Shown here: piece by piece, positions 30,589 to 39,700 of the stretch
Position numbering within the stretch: position 1 is the stretch's first letter
How the letters are laid out: the number at the start of each line of letters is the position of its first letter
Assembly (NCBI GenBank): GCA_934446355.1
Contig: CAKSEC010000016.1
Location: forward strand, 1-48,051
DNA: 48,051 nt
From: an uncultured Oscillospiraceae bacterium
GTDB lineage: Bacteria > Bacillota > Clostridia > Oscillospirales > Ruminococcaceae
Reading direction: 5' to 3'
Made by a program: the position numbers and the translations under genes
The notes under the pieces: generated by a model
What the model was told of the DNA's origin: nothing
The model's input: the letters and a program-made list of their open reading frames with translations, nothing else
The model's database searches: none

Positions 30589-31959
30589 TCACGCACTCTG
30601 AGTTTCTGCCGCTTCCTGCGCAAGCCTGCACTTGGTTTTCCACTTGCCCTGCCAGTAGCGTATAAGGCTCATGAGCGCAGTCAGCACCCATGTAAGGCAG
30701 GTGGTCGTCCAGACTGCCCACCAGCCCATGCCGGGGATATGCACGAGTATCATTGCGAAGCCTATTCTGCCGATTACCTCGACAAAGCCGTTTATCATTG
30801 CGTAAACCACGTCGCCTGCGCCGTTGAGCAGACCTCTTGTCGTGTGTATCGTGCCCAGCGCCGCATAGAACAGGCATGAGAGCCTCAGCGCAGAGCCGCC
30901 TATTTCAATTACCTCAGGCTCGTCAACGAACAGCCCGACTATCTGGTTCGAGAGCAGCAGGAAAATGCACATCACGAACAGCGCAAAGCCCACCGTCACC
31001 AGCATACTGCGGTGATAGCCCCTGATGACACGCTTCTGCAGACCTGCGCCGATATTCTGTCCGGCGAACGTGGACACTGCGGCGTTCAGCGAGGCGAACG
31101 GCTGCTGAATAAGCTGCTCCACGCGCATGGTCGCAGTATATGCCGCCATGACCGTTTCGCCGAAGCCGTTTGCGGTCCTCTGCAGGAATATCATGGATAC
31201 CGATATCATGGCGTTCTGCAGCGCTATCGGGACGCCTGTGGCTATGCACTTCACGCATACTGCGGAGGAGGGACGTGCGTCCTCACGGGTCAGCCGGAAA
31301 TATGGGTTCCTGCGGAAGCCCACGATAATGCTTCCCGCTGCGCTGACGCCCTGCGATATTACCGTGGCGTAGGCGGCGCCGGTCACTCCCCAGCCAAAGC
31401 CGACCACGAACAGCAGGTCAAGCCCGACATTCAGCACGCTTGCAACCCCGAGGAATATGAGCGGCGTGCGTGAATCGCCGAGCGAGCGCATGACTGAGTT
31501 TATCCAGTTGTAGGCAGCGACGCACAGCGTGCCTGAGCAGGCTGCCCGCATATAATCCGTGGCGTCCTGCAGCAGGTTTTCCGGCGTATTCATCATCTTC
31601 ATCAGCACGCCCGCAAGCGACACCGAAAGCACGGTGATAACTGCGCCGAAGCCTATAATTACATACGCCGAATTGGTGATGAGCTTGCGCACTTCCTTGT
31701 GCATACCCGCGCCGAATCTCTGCGATATCAGAATGCCCGCGCCGACTGAAAGCCCTATGCACAGCGTGCTGAAAAGGTAGGTAAGCGACCCTGTCGTGCC
31801 CACCGCAGCCAGCTTGTCAGAGCCGAGAAATTTCCCGACTATCATCGAATCCACGATATTGTATAGCTGCTGAAACACGTTCCCCGCAAACAGCGGCAGC
31901 GTGAAAAGGATAATATGCCGAAGTTCGCTGCCCTCGGTCATTTTCTTGGTGTAAGCCAT
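30589..31959 (-). CDS. MATE-family efflux transporter
   Basis: A 456-residue protein with about twelve membrane segments in two similar halves. MATE signatures include LPLFAGNVFQQLYNIVDSMIV near the N-terminus and NAAVSTFAGQNIGAG in the second half. It would export cationic drugs or metabolites using an ion gradient. TAGGAGA is 6 nt upstream of the ATG. An intrinsic terminator (31983-32015) sits between ireB and this gene and no clear promoter is seen in the short gap, so expression may depend on read-through. It is followed by methyltransferase and acetyltransferase genes. Confidence 0.93.
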   Translation of the reverse strand: MAYTKKMTEGSELRHIILFTLPLFAGNVFQQLYNIVDSMIVGKFLGSDKLAAVGTTGSLTYLFSTLCIGLSVGAGILISQRFGAGMHKEVRKLITNSAYVIIGFGAVITVLSVSLAGVLMKMMNTPENLLQDATDYMRAACSGTLCVAAYNWINSVMRSLGDSRTPLIFLGVASVLNVGLDLLFVVGFGWGVTGAAYATVISQGVSAAGSIIVGFRRNPYFRLTREDARPSSAVCVKCIATGVPIALQNAMISVSMIFLQRTANGFGETVMAAYTATMRVEQLIQQPFASLNAAVSTFAGQNIGAGLQKRVIRGYHRSMLVTVGFALFVMCIFLLLSNQIVGLFVDEPEVIEIGGSALRLSCLFYAALGTIHTTRGLLNGAGDVVYAMINGFVEVIGRIGFAMILVHIPGMGWWAVWTTTCLTWVLTALMSLIRYWQGKWKTKCRLAQEAAETQSA

Positions 31960-31982
31960 GTTGTTCTCCTAGTTAGTAAACA

Positions 31983-32015
31983 TAAAATATCCCCCGCCTA
32001 AAAATCGGGGGATAT
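31983..32015 (-). terminator. Terminator between ireB and the MATE operon
   Basis: Perfect 10-bp stem ATATCCCCCG/CGGGGGATAT with a 9-nt loop, then TTTTATG on the minus strand. It ends ireB, or acts as an attenuator in front of the MATE gene 25 nt downstream. Confidence 0.85.
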
Positions 32016-32037
32016 TCGCTGATCCTTTGTTAGATCT

Positions 32038-32283
32038 TTAGTCTGACAAATAAGACTTCACAAGCACCTGCAGCAGTTCGTCACGGTCAATATGACGGAT
32101 AAGCCCGCGTGCGTTGTTGAATGTCGTGATGTATGTCGGATCCTCTGAAAGTATGTATCCCACAAGCTGATTGATGGGATTGTAGCCTTTCTGCTTTAGT
32201 GCGTCATACACAGTTGTAAGGATCTCCTTCATTTCGTTTTCTCTGTCGTCATGTACAGAGAATGTCATGGTCTTGTCGTGCAT
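32038..32283 (-). CDS. ireB: IreB-family regulatory phosphoprotein (UPF0297)
   Basis: An 81-residue protein with the family signatures DKTMTF near the start, VYDALKQKGYNPINQLVGYI, DPTYITTFNNARGLIR and DRDELLQVLV. In Enterococcus IreB is a target of the PASTA kinase IreK and phosphatase IreP and affects cephalosporin tolerance; here no kinase gene is adjacent, but a double PP2C phosphatase is encoded in the same window. In many Firmicutes it precedes ruvX and a DUF1292 gene, which is not so here. A promoter and GAAGGA site precede it. Confidence 0.95.
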   Translation of the reverse strand: MHDKTMTFSVHDDRENEMKEILTTVYDALKQKGYNPINQLVGYILSEDPTYITTFNNARGLIRHIDRDELLQVLVKSYLSD

Positions 32284-32348
32284 AGCTCTCGATCCTTCTT
32301 TCTTTCTGGTCTGTCTGAACCCAAAGGTTACAAATTGGTTACATTATG

Positions 32349-32377
32349 ATTATACACTTTTTCGCTGAAAATTACAA
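32349..32377 (-). promoter_or_regulatory. Promoter of ireB
   Basis: Minus strand TTGTAA, 17 nt, TATAAT, about 60 nt of leader. Confidence 0.8.
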
Positions 32378-32509
32378 CCCAGTTTCAGCGGTTTAGTGAA
32401 TATTACCATAGAAAATCTATAATTGTCACAAAAAATATTTTTCAGGTTTGGATATTCTCACAAAAATTCCGCACAAACGTGTGATAAACTATAAAATTTG
32501 CTAAAACGC

Positions 32510-32538
32510 TTGTATATTTGAGAATTTTGTGTTATAAT
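32510..32538 (+). promoter_or_regulatory. Promoter of the DivIVA-like gene
   Basis: TTGTAT, 17 nt, TATAAT. The 130 bp between this and the divergent ireB promoter is A/T-rich and I see nothing else in it. Confidence 0.8.
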
Positions 32539-32613
32539 CTATATAAGTACTGCGGTCAGATCTGCTTTGACGTGCTGACCGTATCATATTATTTTTCAGG
32601 AGGATACACACCG

Positions 32614-34236
32614 ATGGCAGCTGGAGATGGATTCAAGCAGGTACCTTTTGGCTTTGATAAGAACGAAGTTAATTCATACATAAGCGATCTCCGTAAGAAA
32701 ATGAGCGCAAACGAAGCGGAAATGCGCAAGAACGACGAAAAGACCCGTGCAGCCGAAAAGCTTGCAGCAGAGGCTGACGAGAGAATAAAGGCGGCAGTCG
32801 ACGAGGGCAACCGCAAGGCTGAGGAACTCACCGCCCAGCTTGACGAGGAAAGGGAAACCACCAAGCGTCAGCTTATCGAGATACGCAACCTGAAAGACCG
32901 CATAGACGCCGAAAAGAAAAAGATGACCGATATGCTGAAAAGCGGCAGGGGCGTGTCCGAGGAGGCGACCCGTGCGTTCAACGAGGTCGTTGAAAAGGCG
33001 AACGAGGAAGCTTCCGGCATTATCGAGAACGCCAGAAAGCAGGCGGACGAGATCATCGCAGCCGCACGCAGGAACAGCGCACAGATATCCGAAAACTCCG
33101 ACGCATTCCTGAAAATGCTGCGTGAACAGCTTGAAACCATGAACAGCGGCTATAATGCGATGAACGCCGCCGCTGCAGAACTTCTCGGAACTCAGCCCGC
33201 AGAAGCGGTGGTTCTTCCGGAAGCGCCCGTGTATACTCATGCGGCAGCGCCCGCCGTTGAAGCGGCAGTTCCCGCCGAAGTACCCGAAACCGCTCCCGCA
33301 GCAGAGCCAGAGCCTTACGAGGAAGTACCCGCAGCAGAGCCTGAGCCCATTGAAGAAGCGCCTGCAGCCGAGCCTGAGCCCCAGCCCGAACCTGAGCCTG
33401 AGCCTGCCAACGACGGCGTACAGACCCTCCCGATAACCGAGGAGGACGGTGCGCCTGCAGTATTTGACGGCGAGTGGGCTGGCAATGACATGGCGCAGGC
33501 AGTCGCAGAAGCAGAAAAGAGCATGAAGCAGGACAGCGCAGATATCCCGCTGATGAACCCTGATTCCGGCGACGACCCGTTCGGTGGTCTGTTCAACATG
33601 GAGGACGAGCACACCGACATGACCGACCTCGACCTTGACAAGCCTGCCGAGCATGAGGAGAATATTGACGAGATAAAGCCGCTTGACGTGTCAGATCACG
33701 CTGACGCAGCTTTCAACAACGACTTCACAAAGGACCTTCTTTCGCAGACGCTCAGTTCAAATTCGCTTGACGCTGCAGACGCAGACAGCGATATCCTTGA
33801 AGCGGTAAAGGCGGCGGAAAAGGCGTTCGCAGTCCAGCCGAACGACGTATCGGATATAGACATGGACGAGGGCGCAGAAGAGCCGCAGTCCTCAGAGTCC
33901 GAGGAGGACGAACTGATGAGGGCGCTGCGTGAAGCAGAGGAAGCGCTCAACAGCGTCAAGGAATCCGCTGATTCAGACGAAGCCGAGCAGGAGGAAGCCC
34001 CTGCAGCCGAGGACCCGTGGGCAGACCTCCAGAAGCAGCTTGAAGCTATGGAATCAGCAAACGGCGCAGGCTCAGCCATCACCTATGACGAGCCGGAGCC
34101 TCAGCAGGAGGAAGAAGAAGCTGCTCCGCCCTCTGCGGACGATTCTTCTATCTGGGATTTCGGCAGTTCGACCGGTTCGGGCAGTTCAGATGATGACGAC
34201 ATGAGTTCCGATTTCGGCGGCTTTGGCGGTTTCTGA
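32614..34236 (+). CDS. DivIVA-like coiled-coil protein with acidic low-complexity tail
   Basis: A 540-residue cytoplasmic protein. The N-terminal segment (FGFDKNEVNSYISDLRKKM) and following coiled coil (about 25-190, Ala/Glu/Lys/Arg rich) resemble DivIVA-domain proteins that recognise curved membrane and organise division or polar growth. Then comes a Pro/Glu/Ala-rich region with PAAEPEP-type repeats (about 205-275), a long acidic stretch and a Gly/Phe end (SSDFGGFGGF). The start is at 32614 with AGGAGGA upstream; an earlier in-frame ATG at 32518 lies before the promoter -10 box and is excluded. The lack of a strict DivIVA lipid-binding motif leaves the family call moderate. Confidence 0.72.
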   Translation: MAAGDGFKQVPFGFDKNEVNSYISDLRKKMSANEAEMRKNDEKTRAAEKLAAEADERIKAAVDEGNRKAEELTAQLDEERETTKRQLIEIRNLKDRIDAEKKKMTDMLKSGRGVSEEATRAFNEVVEKANEEASGIIENARKQADEIIAAARRNSAQISENSDAFLKMLREQLETMNSGYNAMNAAAAELLGTQPAEAVVLPEAPVYTHAAAPAVEAAVPAEVPETAPAAEPEPYEEVPAAEPEPIEEAPAAEPEPQPEPEPEPANDGVQTLPITEEDGAPAVFDGEWAGNDMAQAVAEAEKSMKQDSADIPLMNPDSGDDPFGGLFNMEDEHTDMTDLDLDKPAEHEENIDEIKPLDVSDHADAAFNNDFTKDLLSQTLSSNSLDAADADSDILEAVKAAEKAFAVQPNDVSDIDMDEGAEEPQSSESEEDELMRALREAEEALNSVKESADSDEAEQEEAPAAEDPWADLQKQLEAMESANGAGSAITYDEPEPQQEEEEAAPPSADDSSIWDFGSSTGSGSSDDDDMSSDFGGFGGF

Positions 34237-34254
34237 TAATACACAAAATGGAAC

Positions 34255-34287
34255 GATGTCCCCACGTCTTTCAGGCTGGGGGACATC
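34255..34287 (+). terminator. Hairpin after the DivIVA-like gene
   Basis: Stem GATGTCCCC/GGGGACATC with a loop of about 15 nt, 18 nt past the stop. The T-tract is poor (TCTGTTC), so termination may be partial. Confidence 0.6.
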
Positions 34288-34386
34288 TCTGTTCAGCAGC
34301 GGTGATATTCCGCAGGACAGGCGGTACTGCGGCGCAATGGCGTGATGTGCCGGTAATATACTACATAGAATAAAGGCAGACCCAAA

Positions 34387-34944
34387 ATGGAAATTGAACT
34401 GAACACAAGCGAATTAAAGGAAAAGGCGGCTTCCCTGCGTGCGGGGGACAAGGTGCTGCTTTCCGGCACGGTGTACACCTCCCGTGACGCTGCTCACAAG
34501 AGGATAAAGGCGTGTATCGAAAACGGCGAGCCGCTGCCCTACGACATAGACGGAGCGGCGATATACTACGCAGGACCAACTCAGGCAAAGGACGGCATGG
34601 CGATAGGGTCGTGCGGTCCGACCACGTCAAGCAGAATGGACGTTTATTCGCCAATGCTGCTGGACATGGGGCTTTCCGCAATGATAGGCAAGGGCGAGCG
34701 TTCCGAGGTGGTATGCGACGCAATTTGCAGGAACGGCGCGGTGTATTTCTGCGCCATCGGCGGGGCAGGGGCGCTGGCGTGCAGGTGCATCACCGAGTGC
34801 GAGGTAATAGCGTTCGAGGACTTAGGCTGCGAGAGCGTGAAGCGGCTTCATTTCGAGAAATTCCCGCTTATCGTGGCGATAGACTGCGTGGGCGGAAATC
34901 TGTTCAAGACGGGCAGGGCGCAGTACGCCGATGTAAACGTGTGA
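34387..34944 (+). CDS. Class I fumarate hydratase, beta (C-terminal) subunit
   Basis: A 185-residue protein of the Fe-S hydro-lyase beta family (fumarase/tartrate dehydratase). It has DKVLLSGTVYTSRDAAHKRI, IYYAGPTQ, GSCGPTTSSRMD, MIGKGERS and CVGGNLFKTG, all typical of the swivel subunit that works with an alpha subunit carrying the 4Fe-4S cluster. No alpha subunit is in the window; the gene before it encodes the DivIVA-like protein. The fold converts fumarate and malate, relevant to succinate formation with PEP carboxykinase, but L(+)-tartrate dehydratase cannot be excluded. The ribosome site is weak (AAAGG). Confidence 0.9.
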   Translation: MEIELNTSELKEKAASLRAGDKVLLSGTVYTSRDAAHKRIKACIENGEPLPYDIDGAAIYYAGPTQAKDGMAIGSCGPTTSSRMDVYSPMLLDMGLSAMIGKGERSEVVCDAICRNGAVYFCAIGGAGALACRCITECEVIAFEDLGCESVKRLHFEKFPLIVAIDCVGGNLFKTGRAQYADVNV

Positions 34945-35037
34945 AAGCGCTAACCCGCTTGTGTAGTGGTTTTGCATAATTCGGGGCATAATTTTTCATC
35001 TAAAATGCTTGACTTTGGAAATTTTTTTAGTTTTTCC

Positions 35038-35066
35038 TTGACAAAACAACAAACAGGTGATATAAT
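35038..35066 (+). promoter_or_regulatory. Promoter of the sigma-factor gene
   Basis: TTGACA, 17 nt, TATAAT. The 34945-35037 stretch upstream is A/T-rich with nothing recognisable. Confidence 0.87.
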
Positions 35067-35087
35067 TATGCGTAGCGAGGGTGCTTA

Positions 35088-35111
35088 ATGTTTCTGGTTA
35101 TCATTCCGTGA
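35088..35111 (+). CDS. Possible leader peptide MFLVIIP ahead of the sigma factor
   Basis: A seven-codon frame in the leader of the sigma gene, starting 4 nt after GAGGGTG, a better ribosome site than that of the sigma gene itself. It ends 45 nt before the sigma start. Translation or a regulatory role is only inferred from the signal and position. Confidence 0.35.
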   Translation: MFLVIIP

Positions 35112-35156
35112 TTTGCGGTCTGATATCAGCGAAAACTTGAATGCGGAATATTTCAT

Positions 35157-35714
35157 ATGGCAGATTATTCACAGTTGACAGACGAACAGCTTGCGGGCTG
35201 CGTCACCAGCGCCGAGAGCGGCGGTGCGGTAGCTGAGTTGGTTTCACGCTACACAGGGCTTGTGTTAGCCCTTGCGGGGAGATTCAGCGCCAGTGCCGAT
35301 TATGAAGAACTTGTCAGCGACGGGCTTGACGCACTCATCAATGCTGCGGCGAGATTCTCGCCTGAAAAGGGCGGATTCAGCGCATTCGCTTCTGTCTGCG
35401 TGACCAACAGAATGAAAAATACCGTGCAGCGTGCCTGCCGCAGAAACGAGCGGCTTTCAGAACTTTCCGACGAGGATATCCCGGACAGTTCTCCAACGCC
35501 TGAGGAACTTGTTATCAGTCGGGAAAGCGCCGCTGAAATAAGCGAGCGCATGAAAGTGCTTCTTTCCCCGATGGAACTTGGCTGCATCGAGGGCGTGATC
35601 CTCGGTTTGCCGTATTCCGAGATAGCCAGACGGCTGTCCATCAGCGTGAAATCAGTCGATAATGCGGTGACGAGGGCGCGCGCTAAACTAAAAGGTATCC
35701 TCCCGAATCAATAG
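35157..35714 (+). CDS. Sigma-70-family RNA polymerase sigma factor (SigH/ECF-like)
   Basis: A 185-residue protein with region 2 (about 20-95: SRYTGLVLALAGRFSASADYEELVSDGLDALINA is read in two parts, then FSAFASVCVTNRMKN) and region 4 (about 130-182: LGLPYSEIARRLSISVKSVDNAVTRAR, a helix-turn-helix). The acidic linker between them lacks region 3, so it is of the SigH or ECF size class. The start lacks a good Shine-Dalgarno (only CGGAA), which fits a weakly or conditionally translated regulator; a leader peptide precedes it. No anti-sigma gene is adjacent. Target promoters are unknown. Confidence 0.88.
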   Translation: MADYSQLTDEQLAGCVTSAESGGAVAELVSRYTGLVLALAGRFSASADYEELVSDGLDALINAAARFSPEKGGFSAFASVCVTNRMKNTVQRACRRNERLSELSDEDIPDSSPTPEELVISRESAAEISERMKVLLSPMELGCIEGVILGLPYSEIARRLSISVKSVDNAVTRARAKLKGILPNQ

Positions 35715-35813
35715 GCAATATGACCCGGTAGCTTAATATCCAGAGCGTTGTTTTATCAAAGGTGTCGGTGTAAGTCCGACCAGGGCGAAAAATATTTTTA
35801 TGAGGTATGGACT

Positions 35814-36089
35814 ATGTACAACGACATCACTTTGAAGTGCAAGGACTGTGGAGCAGACTTCGTGTTCACCGCTGGCGAGCAGGAGTTCTACGCTGAAAAG
35901 GGCTTCACAAATCAGCCGCAGAGATGCAAGGCTTGCCGTGACGCCAAGAAGAACGCAGGCAAGGGCGGCAGAACCTTCTACGAGGCTACCTGCGCTATGT
36001 GCGGCGGTATCGCAAGAGTTCCTTTCGAGCCGAAAGAGGACAGACCTGTATACTGCAGCGACTGCTTCGCAAAGCAGAGAGGCGAGTAA
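35814..36089 (+). CDS. Zinc-ribbon protein (zf-trcl type, CxxC-x17-CxxC)
   Basis: A 91-residue protein with two ribbons: CKDCGADFVFTAGEQEFYAE with a second CKAC, and CAMCGGIARVPFEPKEDRPV with YCSDC. This is the small zinc-ribbon family common in Clostridia, of unknown function, probably nucleic-acid or ribosome associated. The start at 35814 follows GAGGT by 7 nt; an upstream in-frame ATG at 35748 has none. The 100-nt gap after the sigma gene contains a small stem GTCGG/CCGAC but no clear promoter, so it may be cotranscribed. Confidence 0.87.
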   Translation: MYNDITLKCKDCGADFVFTAGEQEFYAEKGFTNQPQRCKACRDAKKNAGKGGRTFYEATCAMCGGIARVPFEPKEDRPVYCSDCFAKQRGE

Positions 36090-36202
36090 TTCGCCCCGAA
36101 TTGGTTGGTATTTTCTCACAGGAAATTAGGAGAATGCGGCGATCATTCAATGCTTCTCTGGCATATTAAGCAGATTTCTTATAGAACCTATCAAATCAGA
36201 AA

Positions 36203-36233
36203 CAGACGGTGACGAGCCGTCTGTTTTCTTTTT
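36203..36233 (+). terminator. Terminator of the sigma/zinc-ribbon unit
   Basis: Stem CAGACGG/CCGTCTG, 7-nt loop, then TTTTCTTTTT. It could also serve the convergent minus-strand gene. Confidence 0.85.
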
Positions 36234-36260
36234 GTCCTAAAATAGCTTGGGGCTGCCTAA

Positions 36261-36485
36261 CTATAGGAGCACGCTTCTCTTTCTGGGAATTACTACCTGT
36301 ATAATTCGGAATCGCCATCTTGAAACTGTCGACAGGTTCCCGTAAATCTGGCGCTTGCTGACGTTGAACTGCTGACATAAATTGCCTGCCATCTGTCTGG
36401 TATCCGTATTTGACGGCAAATGCTCGATAGCCTCCCTGATGAGATTATTTTCCTTTTTCCGTTGTTTTGTTTTGGGTGGGGTCAT
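36261..36485 (-). CDS. Small basic HTH-like protein of unknown function
   Basis: A 74-residue protein beginning MTPPKTKQRKKENNLIREAI. Residues about 30-55 (TRQMAGNLCQQFNVSKRQIYGNL) look like a helix-turn-helix. AAGGAGG 8 nt upstream and a fully consensus promoter argue it is expressed. The basic C-terminal 20 residues lack a clear fold, and a second open frame overlaps its 3' half, so a frameshifted, longer ancestor is possible. Family not recognised. Its leader is strongly structured. Confidence 0.55.
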   Translation of the reverse strand: MTPPKTKQRKKENNLIREAIEHLPSNTDTRQMAGNLCQQFNVSKRQIYGNLSTVSRWRFRIIQVVIPRKRSVLL

Positions 36486-36527
36486 GTGGTTTTTCCTCCT
36501 TAAAGTACTTCTGTAATATAACTAACC

Positions 36528-36591
36528 ACAAGGTGGCGATAATCTTGCGTATAACCATAGCTTTACAAGAATAACGCAAGTAACCTTGTAA
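36528..36591 (-). promoter_or_regulatory. Structured leader with alternative stems
   Basis: On the minus strand, TTACAAG can pair with nearby CTTGTAA, while the overlapping ACAAGGT can pair with distal ACCTTGT, and CTTGCGT pairs with ACGCAAG between them. The first and second pairings exclude each other, as in an attenuator or riboswitch-like leader. No known riboswitch class is recognised. Confidence 0.5.
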
Positions 36592-36598
36592 TATAATA

Positions 36599-36627
36599 AT
36601 TATAGCATATCTTTTCCGGTCTGTCAA
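36599..36627 (-). promoter_or_regulatory. Promoter of the small HTH-like gene
   Basis: Minus strand TTGACA, 17 nt, TATAAT, giving a leader of about 105 nt. Confidence 0.88.
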
Positions 36628-36639
36628 TAGAGATTTTCT

Positions 36640-36676
36640 AAAAAAGCAGGGGCTGACCCATACATAGGTCAGTCCC
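36640..36676 (-). terminator. Terminator of the 1696-aa dockerin gene
   Basis: Stem GGGACTGACC/GGTCAGCCCC (one mismatch), 8-nt loop, then TGCTTTTTT on the minus strand. Confidence 0.85.
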
Positions 36677-36700
36677 AAAGCTGTTATAAAGCTGTTATAA

Positions 36701-39700
36701 TCAGTAGTTAAGCCCCACAGAATACCGAAGCATAGCCAGCGCGTCGGCTATCGTGTCCTTACCGTCGCCGTTGAAGTCGAGCATTGCCGGATTAGCCGCC
36801 TGCTCGATATCCACGCAGTGATAGAGCGCCGCAAGTGCGTCGCTGATGAGCACCTTGCCGTCGTTGTTCACGTCGCCGGGAAGGTCGCTGTAGTCGCTCA
36901 GCATTACCACGTACTCGCCCTTGGCTGTCACGCCGGTGAATGTTGCAGAGCCGTCCTCGGCTACCTTGGCGGTGCTTGTGAACTCAGCTTTGCTGTCCCT
37001 GATGAAATACAGGTTAGCGAACTTGCCCGCATACTCAGGCTTAAACTGAATCGTGAGGTCTGCGCCAACATCGTTGCCGCCGGTCGAGAATCTGTAGCCC
37101 ACAGAACCGCGTGCGCCCTTTACCGAGGACGTACCGGGCAGCAGGCTAAGGTCTGCGGAGGAAGCGCCGTCCTTGATGTCCGAACCCTTTATCGTCCACG
37201 ATTTGGTGGAATCGACCTTGACTATAACTGTAGCGCCGCTGTCCTTTATCGCCTTGATAATCTCTTCGGGCAGGGTGGTTTCGCCGTTCAGGTCTATCGT
37301 TATTATGCCGTCCTTGCCGTTCTTTGTGATATCCGAAGCTATGTCAGACCAACTCTTGGATTCGCCGTTTATCGAGGGCTTGGATTCCTTGGTGACCGTG
37401 CCAGAGCCGCCGGAATAATGTCCGCCGCCGCTAGTATTTCCACCTGTAGACTTCTTCTCAAATTCAGCCGTAAATGTCCAGTCAACTGACTGATCCATCA
37501 TGAACGAGCAAGCGCCGTTCTTGACTGTGACCTCAGGCGCTTTGTCGCCGTCAAGCTTCACAGACTTAAGCTGATAGCCCGAATCAGGCGTTATCGTCAG
37601 CGTTACTATATCGTTAGTGCCTATCGAGTAGACCTGCGTTCCGTCAGCCTTTATTTCAGAGCTTCTGCCGCCGTCGAGCCTGCCGCTGAACTCCACAGAA
37701 CCGTGCTCAGGCTTCTTGATATTGAGCGTTGAAAGGTCAGTGTAGCAGATAACGAACCTGTTGCTGCCCGCAGCGGTAGTCACCTTGTAATAATACCCGC
37801 CGTTGCCCTGCTTGTAAGGCTCGATTTCAACGCCGTTGAAGTCTGCGCTGTTGATGAACTTGTCCTCGGTGACGTTCGCGAATATCTCAAGTTCAGTGCC
37901 TATTTTGTACTGCCCAAGCGAGTTTATCGGGGCGGGCGTTACGGTTATCTTATCTTCCGTATTAGGCAGACCGACCGCCAGATACGAAAAGCTGCAAAGG
38001 TCTGCGAGATTTTCAAGCTGTGCGGTTATCTCCGTATCCTTGCTAATGCTTAGCTTTGCGGAGTACACGCCGGTCTTGCTGTCGTAGTCGGGCTTCACGC
38101 CGTTTATACTCAGCACGCTCTTGCTCGGCGAGGTCATGCTTACCGTGACGTAGTTTGTGCTGCTCATGATGTATGCGGGGAACTGGTCGAGCGTGCCGTC
38201 AAGCGTCTTTACCGTATCCAGCGGATAGGTGAGCGTTATCGAAGCTATATCGCCGTCGGAAACGTTCTGGCGCAGGTCGTCTGAAATGTCTATCTTGTGA
38301 TACTGCGGGTTTTCGTCTTCGTCAATATAGATGTAAAATCTCTTATCAGTGCCGGTGGTTTTGATGGTGTATGTTGCGCTTTCGGACACAGGCAGATTCT
38401 CACTATCAACAGCCATGCTGTCCCATGAAGCAAAGTCTATATAGTTGAGATAATAACCGTCTTTCGGTAAAAGCGTGACCTCAATATCCTTGCCGGACGG
38501 AACGAAATAGCAATCTTCTGTGCCGTCATTGCTTGGCTCAACGCTGATACCGTTATATTTTACAGCCACGCTGCAGAAGTCAGAATAGATGTCGTCGCCG
38601 GAATTGGTTCTGCAGGTGAATCCCAGCTTGTCGGCGTTTATCACCTTGTTGACGGTGACGTAGAAATCATAGTATTCCCAAGAACGGTATTTCTCTTTGC
38701 TATCCACTATCCTAAGGTTCAGCGTTTTCGGAGAATCGGACAGAATATCGGGAACAGTGATAACAAGGTTATCGTCCTCGATGTTTGCTGAATAACCGCT
38801 GGCACCCATAATATTGACCGTACAGCTTGCAGGGTCTATGTTGATAAGATCGGAAAGCTTTATACTGTAGCTTTTTCCGCCGAGCACGCAGGAGTCGTCA
38901 GGCGTGGAAACCGGTTCATCTGCAATGACTATGTTATTCTTGCCGATGAACTCAAACTTCTTGGTGGTGAGAGTCATTCTCTGGTCATTTGATATCGAAT
39001 TCAGACTGCCGACTTCCAGCGTGTAGGGGGAATCCTCGGCGTTAAGCGGCGTCGAGATATTCGTGCCGTCTACATACCGGATATTCTCCACGCTGTCAAT
39101 GTCTGCAATATCTATCGAGCTGGCGGAGAATGCCCATGAAGAAGCGGGGAGATCAAGCGTTACGTTTCGGCTGATTATAAGGCCGCCGCTGATAGCGCAC
39201 TTGTTATTCCAGATATCGCCTGCATATACCTTGCAGTTCTGCAGCCTGACTGAACTGCCTGCCAGAAGCCCCGTGATGCTGACGGTGCTGTTAATAGGTT
39301 CAAAACGCTGTGAAGTAACGTCAACGCCGTTTATATCGATCTGTCCGCTTTCGGCGTCAATGGCGGCGTTCACAGTAAGCGCTGATCTGCTTGAATTGAT
39401 CTCTCTGATGAAATATAAGGAGTTGCCCATATTGTAGTAGACGGACCTCTTGCCTGCGTTGATAGCGCAGTCACCCTCAACGGCGATCGTGAATCTCTTG
39501 ATGCTATCATTTCTTGGGAACTCAATGCCGTTTTCAGCGGTGGTCGTGAAATTGAAGCCATTTTTCAGCAAAAGCGTATATTGCGGATATCCGTTTGCCA
39601 TGGCAGAGCCTTCGCCGTACCATGTCCATGTGTCCGCTTCGACTGTCGAGTGAAAATCATCTTTTGTGAAATATTTCAGTTCGCCGTTCGCAAGATAAGG

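Noticed and set aside
32518..32613. DivIVA-like start at 32518
   Set aside because: It lies upstream of the promoter -10 box (32533-32538); AGGAGG precedes the ATG at 32614.
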